Shown here one piece after another: positions 1-6,174 of a stretch of 8,562 nt of DNA. The notes under the pieces were generated by a model, which was given only the letters and a program-made list of their open reading frames with translations, was not told the DNA's origin and did no database searches. Each line of letters begins with the position of its first letter. Positions within the stretch are counted from its first letter, which is position 1. Source of the stretch: Fusobacteriales bacterium (lineage in GTDB: Bacteria > Fusobacteriota > Fusobacteriia > Fusobacteriales > Leptotrichiaceae); the NCBI GenBank assembly GCA_031285605.1, contig JAITVW010000264.1:1-8562 (forward strand), in the 5' to 3' direction. Made by a program: the position numbers and the translations under genes.

Positions 1-195
1 TCAAATTATATCATAAAATACATAGTTATTAAATAAATTTATTAAAGTTTTATTTATAATTTTCTCATATAAGAAAATATTTTTTCTATGTAATAAATCA
101 TACTTCAATATTTTATATATACTTGCTCATTCAATATAATAAAAAAATGTTTCATAACTTCAACATTCATAGTACTCTCCGACATATTAATACTA
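1..195. other. AT-rich non-coding left edge
   Basis: No coding region could be supported on either strand; stop codons are frequent in all frames. The only local structure is a weak AT hairpin at 59-78 (ATTTTCT, 6-nt loop, AGAAAAT) followed by six T at 80-85. It could be a poor plus-strand terminator for a gene beyond the left edge, but the stem has a single G-C pair, so I do not call it as one. Confidence 0.5.
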
Positions 196-223
196 TTGAC
201 TTTTTCAAAATCTACGATATAAT
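196..223 (+). promoter_or_regulatory. Consensus sigma-70-type promoter, plus strand
   Basis: TTGACT at 196-201 and a perfect TATAAT at 218-223 are separated by 16 nt. Transcription would start near 229-231. This is among the best matches to the vegetative promoter consensus in the window, yet no conventional gene follows. It drives either a short RNA ending at the hairpin at 262-293 or, with read-through, the leader of the small peptide ORF at 350. The call rests on motif match only. Confidence 0.6.
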
Positions 224-229
224 TAATTC

Positions 230-293
230 ATAAAACAATCGTATAATGTTAGATTTTTTGGAAAAAAGACCAGATTAAACTCCGGTTTTTTTT
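230..293 (+). ncRNA. Candidate short regulatory RNA, about 64 nt
   Basis: The predicted RNA starts 6-8 nt after the TATAAT at 218-223 and ends in the T-tract of the hairpin at 262-293. Its first part (236-264) is complementary, with a few mismatches, to positions 310-339, the leader just upstream of the small peptide ORF at 350. The best blocks are 13 of 14 matches (236-249 with 326-339) and 10 of 10 (255-264 with 310-319). It could therefore pair with that leader in trans and reach the base next to the run of G that probably serves as ribosome binding site. No known RNA family is recognised. The alternative is that it is simply the 5' part of one long leader with attenuator-like folding. Confidence 0.35.
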
Positions 294-339
294 ATATAAT
301 AAATCAGGCTTTCCAAAAAGGCCTTACATAATACGATTG
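236..339. repeat. Imperfect inverted repeat, arms of about 30 nt
   Basis: The left arm 236-264 and right arm 310-339 are imperfect reverse complements. The outer 14 nt (CAATCGTATAATGT against ACATAATACGATTG) match at 13 positions, and the inner block TTTTTGGAAA (255-264) against TTTCCAAAAA (310-319) matches fully, with a 5-6-nt poorly paired segment between. The two-way terminator hairpin lies in the 45-nt interior. The right arm also folds on itself into a small hairpin (AGGC at 307-310 with GCCT at 321-324). The outer arm stops directly before GGGGG at 340-343, so pairing could affect access to the start of the ORF at 350. Confidence 0.7.
262..293. terminator. Two-way Rho-independent terminator-like hairpin
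   Basis: The core stem is ACC-A-GA (269-274) against TC-C-GGT (281-286) around the loop TTAAAC. An A-tract (262-267) precedes it and a T-tract (286-293) follows. Read on the plus strand, one A-C mismatch interrupts the stem and eight U follow. Read on the minus strand, that position becomes a G-U pair, giving an unbroken 6-bp stem followed by UCUUUUUU. It could end a short plus-strand RNA begun near 230 and also minus-strand transcripts arriving from the right. Confidence 0.55.
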
Positions 340-408
340 GGGGAATACGATGAACAGATTAATTGTCATAATCATATTATTTATGATTATTTCAAGATTA
401 CCTCATTC
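262..408 (-). ncRNA. Candidate antisense RNA over the peptide start
   Basis: A minus-strand extended -10 element at 415-423 would start an RNA near 408. It would run through the first codons, the start codon and the leader of the ORF at 350-478, and stop at the hairpin at 262-293, which has its better stem in this orientation. The product of roughly 147 nt would be fully complementary to the translation start. Evidence is one promoter element plus one terminator; no -35 element is visible and there is no expression evidence. Confidence 0.25.
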
Positions 409-478
409 GGAAGTATTATACCAGACTACAGACTTACAGTTGCTGCCTGCCAGCTTTATCTCCGCTGCTTCTGCCTGA
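350..478 (+). CDS. Small hydrophobic peptide, 42 codons
   Basis: ATG at 350 opens 42 codons ending in TGA at 476-478. The N-terminus reads MNRLIVIIILFMIISRL: two polar/basic residues, then about 12 almost purely aliphatic residues, enough for one membrane helix or a signal-type leader. It is followed by a polar segment and a small-residue tail ending in SAASA. A G-run (339-343) lies 6 nt upstream as a plausible but non-standard ribosome binding site. The first 17 residues look like the hydrophobic cores of type I toxins such as the Ibs peptides, but short hydrophobic stretches look alike by chance, so this is not homology. A longer reading from a TTG at 337 in another frame is judged spurious. 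It could also be the degraded 5' end of a secreted-protein gene. No family recognised. Confidence 0.4.
   Translation: MNRLIVIIILFMIISRLPHSEVLYQTTDLQLLPASFISAASA
415..423 (-). promoter_or_regulatory. Extended -10 element inside the peptide ORF
   Basis: Read on the minus strand the bases are TGGTATAAT: a perfect TATAAT (415-420) with the TGN extension. No convincing -35 hexamer is seen 16-18 nt upstream (candidates such as CAACTG are poor), as is usual for extended -10 promoters. It would start RNA near 408, directed into the translation start at 350. Confidence 0.35.
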
Positions 479-675
479 ACCAGTGTTCATTGTATTTTAA
501 TATAATTATCTCTTCTGAATCTTATGATACTTACAGTCAAAAACATTATCCCCGAAAAAAGCCGGATATTGTAACTATTATTTTGTATTTATTATAGAAT
601 AATTTATATTATTTGGTGAATGTTTTCAAATACTGCATATTGCCCTAAATACACCTAATAGTAAAAGCTTCATCT
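479..675. other. Intergenic stretch, no supported gene
   Basis: No ORF with a believable start is seen between the peptide stop and the convergent gene ending at 676. A short GC-richer patch at 549-568 can form a small hairpin (ATCC with GGAT) but lacks a proper T-tract on the plus strand. No clear terminator was found directly after the minus-strand gene that ends at 676; the nearest convincing one in its direction is the hairpin at 262-293. Confidence 0.5.
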
Positions 676-1218
676 CTATCTGTTCTTCCTGTATTCTCCC
701 AGCAATTCCCCATAAAGCACTTCCAGCGTAACAGGCTTTTTCCTGTTAAACCATGATTCCTTCAAAGACATATTAATTTTTATCTTCTTCTTTTTTGTTT
801 TTATTATAAGTTTATGCGGTTTACGCCCAAGATAAGCCAGTGAAGTATATATAGGAGTATATTTTATATTTTTGACATCACTGTAATTTATCCGGATTTT
901 TCTGCTAAAAATTATTACACAAAAGTCATCATAAAATATGCATTTCCCTTTTTTATTTTGAAAGATAACAGCAATAACCATACTTAACAAAAATATGACA
1001 CAATATGCTATACAAGGAATCACAAATATTACAAAAATAAAAACAGCCTTATGTTCAAACCACCAGTCTGAGATAAAATATCCGTTTGGTTCGATTCCCA
1101 CAGTTCCGAGCCAGCCCCTGAATAAAATTATAAAAATTATAAAGCCAGCGAGTGTCATACCAAACCAGATAAAATGAAGAATAAACCTGTTACAGTAATA
1201 AAATTTTACTTCCTTCAT
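676..1218 (-). CDS. Two-helix membrane protein, possible PH-like domain
   Basis: A 180-residue protein with two strongly hydrophobic segments near residues 15-37 and 57-86, joined by an aromatic/polar loop (NGYFISDWWFEHK). The C-terminal part (about 91-180) is basic and beta-rich. It has a pattern of short strands (KCIFYDDFCVIIF, KIRINYSDVKNIKY, HKLIIKTKKKKIKINM) like bacterial PH-like domains found in small YcxB/DUF304-type membrane proteins; that fold assignment is my inference from pattern, not a recognised motif. Both ends of the helix pair probably face the cytoplasm, with the lysine-rich part inside. AAGGAG at 1224-1229, 5 nt before the ATG, fixes the start. It lies downstream of the sugar operon but is separated from it by a terminator and has its own promoter candidate, so it is probably an independent gene. 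Function unknown. Confidence 0.75.
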   Translation of the reverse strand: MKEVKFYYCNRFILHFIWFGMTLAGFIIFIILFRGWLGTVGIEPNGYFISDWWFEHKAVFIFVIFVIPCIAYCVIFLLSMVIAVIFQNKKGKCIFYDDFCVIIFSRKIRINYSDVKNIKYTPIYTSLAYLGRKPHKLIIKTKKKKIKINMSLKESWFNRKKPVTLEVLYGELLGEYRKNR

Positions 1219-1256
1219 ATTTTCTCCTTATACCTATACCCTATTTTAGTATGTTT

Positions 1257-1284
1257 ATTTTAACATTAATTTTCAAAATAACAA
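1257..1284 (-). promoter_or_regulatory. Candidate promoter of the membrane-protein gene
   Basis: On the minus strand TTGTTA (1279-1284) and TAAAAT (1257-1262) are separated by 16 nt, about 27 bp before the AAGGAG of the gene starting at 1218. The match is moderate (4 of 6 and 5 of 6). Other A/T-rich -10 candidates lie nearby (TAAAAT closer to the gene, without a matching -35). A promoter is expected here because the operon terminator lies just upstream. Confidence 0.4.
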
Positions 1285-1338
1285 AATACTGCTGTTTTTT
1301 TATTCAAATATAAAATAGTCTCAAATAACAGAAAACCC

Positions 1339-1365
1339 AAAAAAACCGGCTATTATCCGCCGATT
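1339..1365 (-). terminator. Rho-independent terminator of the sugar operon
   Basis: In minus-strand RNA the stem AAUCGGC (1359-1365) pairs with GCCGGUU (1344-1350) around an 8-nt loop, seven pairs including one G-U, and runs directly into seven U (1339-1345). It begins 45 nt after the oxidoreductase stop codon. An alternative outer stem AACCGG/CCGGTT (1344-1374) with a longer loop is also possible. The T-tract exists only in the minus-strand reading, so it ends the five-gene operon. Confidence 0.85.
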
Positions 1366-1410
1366 CTTCCGGTTATTATTTAAAATTTTGGTATAGACAT
1401 ATTAAGTCCT

Positions 1411-2544
1411 TTATACTTTAACCCACTTCCCGCTGTTTGCACTCTCGAATATCTTTTCTTCCAGAACCGTCTGTCTGTACCCGTCTTCAAAAGTAGCAAA
1501 ATCATAATTCTTTCCCTTATCGGCTATACTGCTGTACACCTGTCGAAAACACTGCTTGAAAGTATCCGGAAACCCTTCTACATGTCCTCCGGGATAATCC
1601 ACTATTTTCTGTGTTTCCGGACTTAATATAGCCGGATCTTTATCAAATATCTTATTAAAGTTATCTCTTTCTCCTATTATCATCTCATTGAGTCTCTCTG
1701 AATCCCATTCAGCCGATTGTTTGCTTCCGCCTATAAATATTGAAATCTTATTTTTTCTTCCCGAAAACATTTGAGAAATAAAAGCATTTCCAACTGCTCC
1801 GTTATCAAAACGAAGCATTACCACAGCTATGTCCTCTGTATCTATAGGTACTTCTTCATACTCGGCATCTTCCTGAGCCTTGGAAAAAGTTTCCACAGGC
1901 TTAAGGAACTTCTTTCTCTTTTTATGATATGTCAAAAATTCCGCAAAAATCTCAGTAACTCTTAGTTGTGTTACATATTCCACAGTGTCAATCCAGTGTG
2001 AGCCTATATCAGCCACAGCCCTTGTCTGTCCTGATTCCTTACTGTTTATTCTCCAGTTGAAATCTGTTTCCAGCAAAAGCCAGTCCTGTACATATCCTCC
2101 GTGAACAGAGATAATTTCTCCAAGCTCCTCGCCTGAAACCATTCTTTTTATCTGGTGAATCATGGGATTAAAACGGTTATGGAAATTTACGGCATTTACT
2201 ATATTATGCTCCTTTGCATACTCACACATCTCTTTTGCCTCATCGGCCGTTTTTGTCATGGGTTTTTCACACACCACATTTATTTCTTTTTTCATTGCAT
2301 ACATGGCTATTTCATGATGTGTATTATTTGGTGTACAGATGTGAATCATATCAAGCTCAAGTGTATCCATCATCTCTTTATAGTCCGCAAAGCTGTTTGG
2401 TATATTCATCATTTCAGCTTTTATTTTATGATCCTGTGTATCGGTAATAGCAACTACCTCTATGTTCCCCAACCTTCTAAGTGCTTCTACGTGTGCCACG
2501 CCGATAAATCCTGTTCCTATTACTCCTGCTTTATAAGTTTTCAT
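1411..2544 (-). CDS. Gfo/Idh/MocA-family NAD(P)-dependent oxidoreductase
   Basis: A 377-residue cytoplasmic dehydrogenase of the family that oxidises sugars, inositols and glycosides at a ring hydroxyl. The N-terminal Rossmann fold shows G10-T-G12-F-I-G15 with a preceding beta strand. The nucleotide-binding/catalytic segment C-E93-K94-P95 has the typical lysine. NFHNRFNP (120-127) and the motif D179-x-G181-x-H183-x-x-D186 supply the substrate-side residues, H183 being the usual catalytic histidine. Length is normal for the family. AAGGGAG, 7 nt before the ATG, fixes the start; only 16 bp separate it from the permease stop. It is last in the sugar ABC operon and on the same transcript as the TIM-barrel isomerase. 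That pairing is known from pathways that make 3-keto-sugar intermediates (E. coli YcjS with YcjR) and from inositol catabolism. Substrate, and preference for NAD or NADP, cannot be told from sequence. Confidence 0.9.
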   Translation of the reverse strand: MKTYKAGVIGTGFIGVAHVEALRRLGNIEVVAITDTQDHKIKAEMMNIPNSFADYKEMMDTLELDMIHICTPNNTHHEIAMYAMKKEINVVCEKPMTKTADEAKEMCEYAKEHNIVNAVNFHNRFNPMIHQIKRMVSGEELGEIISVHGGYVQDWLLLETDFNWRINSKESGQTRAVADIGSHWIDTVEYVTQLRVTEIFAEFLTYHKKRKKFLKPVETFSKAQEDAEYEEVPIDTEDIAVVMLRFDNGAVGNAFISQMFSGRKNKISIFIGGSKQSAEWDSERLNEMIIGERDNFNKIFDKDPAILSPETQKIVDYPGGHVEGFPDTFKQCFRQVYSSIADKGKNYDFATFEDGYRQTVLEEKIFESANSGKWVKV

Positions 2545-2560
2545 ATTTTATCTCCCTTCA

Positions 2561-3550
2561 TCACTTACTCTTACTTTGGAATAATACAGCGACTATAATA
2601 ATGATCCCTTTTACAAGTCCTTCCAAAAATGGCGGTATATTAGCTATAACCAGTATATTATTTATCATCTGAAGCATTATTGCTCCGAGAAATGTTCCAA
2701 AAACCTTTCCTCTTCCTCCGTTCATTGCTGTTCCGCCTATTGCTACCGAAGCTATCGCATCAAGCTCAAATCCCATACCTGCATTAGGTGCTGTTATTGA
2801 TGTAAGTCTTGATGAAAGAAGAAAAGCCGAAAGTCCTGAAAGCAGTCCCGTAATACAGAAAGCTGCATTTTTCATCATATTTACATTTATACCTGTAAGA
2901 TTGGCTGCGTTTTCATTACTTCCCACTGCATAGACATATCTTCCAAATTTTGTTTTATTCATTATTATGGAAATTATTACTGCCGTAATTATAAATATAA
3001 TTGCAAGATTAGGAATTCCCAGTGTTTCTCCGGCAGCTATAAGACGAAAAGTATTATATGACTTTTCCCCTACATTAAAAGGTCCTCCTTGTCCCAGCTG
3101 CACAATAATCGATCTGAAAGCCGACATTGTAGCGAGTGTTACTATAAACGGAGCTATTTTTCCTTTAGTTACAAGTATTCCGTTAATTCCTCCAAGAATA
3201 GTTCCGAATACAAGAGAAAATATCAATGTTAAAAATATACTTCCCGTAGAATTCAGCACTATAACTCCAAGTCCTGCTGTTAATGCCACCAGTGAGCCTA
3301 CAGACAGATCTATCATCCCGGCAATGATTACCAGATTCATTCCCAATGCTACAATCCCTATTATTGCCGCCTGTTTCAGAAGCGTACTCAGATTGGTATA
3401 TGATAAAAATCTCGGATTTATAATAGTAGCTATAAAAAACAGTATCAGAAATGAAACCAGATAACTGTAATTACTATAAAATTTTTGCAGATTTGTTTTA
3501 TTAAAACTTACTTTATTAAGAAAAGGCATTTGTTTTCCGCCATTAGTCAT
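2561..3550 (-). CDS. Sugar ABC transporter permease, RbsC-like
   Basis: A 329-residue integral membrane protein of the ribose/xylose/inositol branch of bacterial ABC importers, which normally works as a homodimer. Hydrophobic segments are spread over the whole chain (roughly 31-48, 61-80, 84-99, 103-125, 132-150, 181-197, 228-247, 264-271, 283-325). Family hallmarks seen are GMIDLSVGS (78-86), the GINGILVTKGKIAPFIVTLA region (120-139), the cytoplasmic coupling loop with GRYVYAVGSNENAANLTGI (203-221), and the late motif ELDAIASVAIGGTAMNGGRG (262-281). The ATG at 3548-3550 lies 2 nt before the stop codon of the ATPase gene, giving an 8-bp gene overlap. A strong GGAGG inside the ATPase 3' end supports this start over Met8. 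The overlap suggests translational coupling with the ATPase, its direct partner. Confidence 0.95.
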   Translation of the reverse strand: MTNGGKQMPFLNKVSFNKTNLQKFYSNYSYLVSFLILFFIATIINPRFLSYTNLSTLLKQAAIIGIVALGMNLVIIAGMIDLSVGSLVALTAGLGVIVLNSTGSIFLTLIFSLVFGTILGGINGILVTKGKIAPFIVTLATMSAFRSIIVQLGQGGPFNVGEKSYNTFRLIAAGETLGIPNLAIIFIITAVIISIIMNKTKFGRYVYAVGSNENAANLTGINVNMMKNAAFCITGLLSGLSAFLLSSRLTSITAPNAGMGFELDAIASVAIGGTAMNGGRGKVFGTFLGAIMLQMINNILVIANIPPFLEGLVKGIIIIVAVLFQSKSK

Positions 3551-5039
3551 TTTTTACCTCCAAATTTGAACCTGTTGCGTAGTACATTATATTTTCTTCA
3601 GTGAGATTTTTCCTGTCCAAAATAGTATTTATATTTCCTTTATACATAACTATGCATCTGTGGGAAGTCTTCCATATTTCAGGGAACTCCGAACTGAATA
3701 CAACAACAGATTTTCCTGCAGCAGCCAGATTATGCATTATTCTATATATCTCAAACTTGGCTCCCACATCTATTCCCTGTGTAGGATTATCCAGTATATA
3801 TACATCAGAATCCAGCTCCAGCCATCTGGAAATAATAACTTTCTGCTGGTTTCCCCCGCTCAGTGACGTTATCAGATCTGAGGGATTATCTGCTTTTATA
3901 TTGATAAGCTCCTTATTTTTATTATATCTTTCTGTTTCTTCATTTTTGTTTATAAATAATTTTTTGTGCATATTCTTAAAAAAAGCAACGGACAAATTAT
4001 CCTGAATACTCTGGTCTTTTATTATGCCTTTTTCTTTCCTGTTTCTTGGAACAAGGGAAATACCGCTTGCTATTACGTTTTTTATAGAAGACATATTTAC
4101 TTTTTTATCATTCAGATACATTTCACCTTCATCTAACGGATAAGCACCAAAAAGTGCTTCGGCAAATTCTGCCCTCCCGTCTCCGTAAAGACCTGTAATT
4201 GCTATTATCTCTCCTTTTTTCACATCGAAACTAATATTTTTAAAAGTTTTCCCCGAAAAATTATTTACTTTCAAAAGAGGTATATCCTGAATTTCTCCGG
4301 CTTTCAGCTCATCTTCCACGAGCTTTCTCCCCACCAGAAGCTCTGTAGCCATTTTCTCATTTATATCGGAAAATTTTCCTGTCTGTATAAATCTGCCGTC
4401 GCGAAGTATGGTATAATCATCACAAATACTAAAAAGCTCCGGCATTTTGTGCGAAATATAAATAATACTTACTCCCTCTTCTTTCAAAAACCTCATTATA
4501 TCAAAAAGTGAGTCTATCTCCTTATTTGTAAGTGCTGTCGTAGGTTCATCCATTATTATCAGCTTGGAATCAAATAATAATGCCTTCGCTATTTCTATCA
4601 TCTGCTTTTGAGGCATATCCAGATATTCCACTATCTCTTCAGGATTTATATTCATTTTCAGCTTCTTTATTATTTCCCGTGATTTTTCAATCATGGCTTT
4701 TTTATCAAGAAATCCGAACTTATTTTTTATTTCCTCACTTAAAAATAAGTTTTCATATACTTTCAGGTCATTAATAAGGTTTAATTCCTGATGTATAAAA
4801 CGGATCCCGAATTTTTTTGATTTGTTAGTTGTCATTTCATCTATTTTCTCATCCTGAAAATAAATCTCACCTTCAGAAAGAGGTATGGTTCCTGATAAAA
4901 TATTCATAAGGGTAGATTTCCCTGCACCGTTTTCACCGAGCAGTCCGTGAATGGACGCTCTCTGTACAGAAAAATCGACCCCTGATAAAGCTTTTACCGG
5001 ACCAAAAAATTTTGATATATTTTTCATCTCCAATAACAT
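3543..5039 (-). CDS. Sugar ABC transporter ATPase with two nucleotide-binding domains, RbsA/MglA-like
   Basis: A 498-residue cytoplasmic ATPase, normal length for the double-domain sugar importers. Domain 1 has Walker A G35-ENGAGKST, Q-loop Q84, Walker B with catalytic MD164-E165-PTTAL and H-loop H197. Its signature motif is degenerate: LDMPQ (140-144) in place of LS-x-GQ. Domain 2 has the altered P-loop GLYGDGRAE (283-291; no lysine), usual in this family. It has an intact signature LSGGNQQ (393-399) and a Walker B reading LD417-N418-PTQGID, where Asn replaces the usual catalytic Glu. The composite site formed by domain 1 Walker motifs with the domain 2 signature is intact; the other has lost key residues in all three motifs. 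A weak AGAAGG precedes the ATG by 10 nt. It lies 75 bp after the binding-protein gene and overlaps the permease by 8 bp. Confidence 0.95.
   Translation of the reverse strand: MLLEMKNISKFFGPVKALSGVDFSVQRASIHGLLGENGAGKSTLMNILSGTIPLSEGEIYFQDEKIDEMTTNKSKKFGIRFIHQELNLINDLKVYENLFLSEEIKNKFGFLDKKAMIEKSREIIKKLKMNINPEEIVEYLDMPQKQMIEIAKALLFDSKLIIMDEPTTALTNKEIDSLFDIMRFLKEEGVSIIYISHKMPELFSICDDYTILRDGRFIQTGKFSDINEKMATELLVGRKLVEDELKAGEIQDIPLLKVNNFSGKTFKNISFDVKKGEIIAITGLYGDGRAEFAEALFGAYPLDEGEMYLNDKKVNMSSIKNVIASGISLVPRNRKEKGIIKDQSIQDNLSVAFFKNMHKKLFINKNEETERYNKNKELINIKADNPSDLITSLSGGNQQKVIISRWLELDSDVYILDNPTQGIDVGAKFEIYRIMHNLAAAGKSVVVFSSEFPEIWKTSHRCIVMYKGNINTILDRKNLTEENIMYYATGSNLEVKND
3554..3567 (-). promoter_or_regulatory. 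Strong ribosome binding site of the permease, inside the ATPase gene
   Basis: On the minus strand AAATTTGGAGGTAA places GGAGG 6 nt before the permease ATG at 3548-3550, encoding Asn-Leu-Glu-Val-Lys of the ATPase at the same time. The same 14 bases occur before the binding-protein gene (6148-6161). It decides the permease start in favour of position 3550. Confidence 0.8.
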
Positions 5040-5114
5040 TATTTCACAACCTTCTAAATAAAGATCATTTATCAGCTTTATATTTTTTTATTGTTCAAAA
5101 TCTAAAAATATTTA

Positions 5115-6143
5115 TTACTGAATACTATATCTGATTTTATAAATATCTGAGTTTCTAAAATCATTTACATTATTTCTGTCTACTTCCACTGTTTTTATAA
5201 TATATTCTTTTTCAAGTGTTTTTCCGTTCAGTACGCCGGCGCCAAGCTGTACTGCTTCTCTTACCATTGCAGGTGAAAAAGCATATGTTACCTGATCTAA
5301 TTTTTCTTTTTCAAAAGTATCAAGATTTTCTTTTCTAGCACTTACTCCTGTAACTAATTTTATATTTATTTTTGCAGAACCTTTATATGCATTTATAGCA
5401 TCAAGAACACCCATTTCCACTTCATCATCCTGAGTTATTACAGCTTTTATTTTTTCGATATCTTCAGGTTTTGAAGTATTCAGGAAGTTTTCCATCTGCT
5501 CCTGTGCTTTTTGTCTCTGCCAGTTTGTATTAAAACTTTGCACTATTTTTATATTTTTATCTGCTGTCGCCAAAAACCCGTCATGTCTCTGCTGTGGTAC
5601 AGTCGAGTTATCCCCTAAGAATTCCAGCACAAGAATTTCCCCGGCTTTCAAATCTTCCTCAAAATATTTATTCAGATAATTCCCTGTCATTTCCCCGATT
5701 CCTGTGTTATCTCCCATTATAGTCGCTGTAGGTGTAAAGTTATTTATCAGTCTGTCATATACAATAAGAGGAATTCCTGCATCCATGGCTGCCTGTGCTG
5801 TAGAACGCAGTTCATCTCCGTTATGCGGCCAAAGTACTATAGCGTCTACTTTTTCATTAATAAGCGTATCCATTTGATTGTTTTGTTCCGAAGCCTCGCT
5901 TGATGTCAAAAACTTATACTCGAATCCCTGAGATTCTGCAAGTGCTTTAGCTTCTGCCTCGGCATGTTTTATACTTTCTCCGAGAAATCCATGAGTTGCA
6001 TTAGGCATTACTATCCCAAGTACTTTTTTCTTCCCGGCCTTTGCTTCCGGCGTTCCTTCTGCTCCTTCTTTTGATTCACCCCCGCAAGAAACTGTTAAAA
6101 CCAAAAGCAGCAGAGAAAATAAAAGAAACATTATTTTTTTCAT
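5115..6143 (-). CDS. Sugar-binding lipoprotein of the ABC importer
   Basis: A 342-residue type 1 periplasmic binding protein of the ribose/galactose group. MKKIMFLLF starts a classic signal peptide whose lipobox-like end LTVS-C20-GG predicts cleavage and lipid attachment at Cys20 (Thr at -3 is slightly unusual). A Glu/Ala/Lys-rich linker (22-40) follows, then the two-lobed domain from about 41. Residues in positions typical of sugar contact are visible: N48 and F53 near the first strand, W105, the D130-R131 pair in PLIVYDR, R186 in QQRHDGF, N206/N208 and D239-D240. A very strong GGAGG 6 nt before the ATG and its place at the head of the transporter genes fit the excess of binding protein usually needed. 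The sugar it binds cannot be told; conserved Asp-Arg indicates a pyranose/furanose or polyol. If the host is a fusobacterium, it would be anchored in the inner or outer membrane facing the periplasm. Confidence 0.93.
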   Translation of the reverse strand: MKKIMFLLFSLLLLVLTVSCGGESKEGAEGTPEAKAGKKKVLGIVMPNATHGFLGESIKHAEAEAKALAESQGFEYKFLTSSEASEQNNQMDTLINEKVDAIVLWPHNGDELRSTAQAAMDAGIPLIVYDRLINNFTPTATIMGDNTGIGEMTGNYLNKYFEEDLKAGEILVLEFLGDNSTVPQQRHDGFLATADKNIKIVQSFNTNWQRQKAQEQMENFLNTSKPEDIEKIKAVITQDDEVEMGVLDAINAYKGSAKINIKLVTGVSARKENLDTFEKEKLDQVTYAFSPAMVREAVQLGAGVLNGKTLEKEYIIKTVEVDRNNVNDFRNSDIYKIRYSIQ

Positions 6144-6147
6144 TTTG

Positions 6148-6161
6148 TTACCTCCAAATTT
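6148..6161 (-). promoter_or_regulatory. Strong ribosome binding site of the sugar-binding protein
   Basis: AAATTTGGAGGTAA on the minus strand puts GGAGG close to the ATG at 6141-6143, in the 31-bp gap after the isomerase gene. It is a 14-base identical copy of the permease site at 3554-3567. The other operon genes carry weaker or different sites (AAGGAG, AGAAGG, AAGGGAG). Confidence 0.75.
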
Positions 6162-6174
6162 TTTTTATTATATG

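Noticed and set aside
236..339. Miniature inverted-repeat transposon
   Set aside because: Terminal repeats of 14 bp and about 104 bp length fit superficially, but no flanking target duplication is seen, the arms continue inward, and a second copy is not present in the window. A genome-wide copy search would reopen this.
337..597. An 86-codon plus-strand reading frame beginning with TTG
   Set aside because: Composition is unlike a folded protein (Cys/Tyr/His-rich, no pattern), the TTG start has no ribosome binding site, and the frame lies over the better-starting ATG ORF at 350 and the inverted repeat.
2155..3464. Plus-strand open frames opposite the oxidoreductase and permease genes
   Set aside because: They are antisense shadows of well-supported genes, with odd composition and no initiation signals.
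5058..5081. Hairpin between the binding-protein and ATPase genes as an internal terminator or processing site
   Set aside because: The stem ATAAAG/CTTTAT is short and AT-only apart from one pair, with no T-tract of note. The 75-bp gap is longer than others in the operon but no convincing element is visible.
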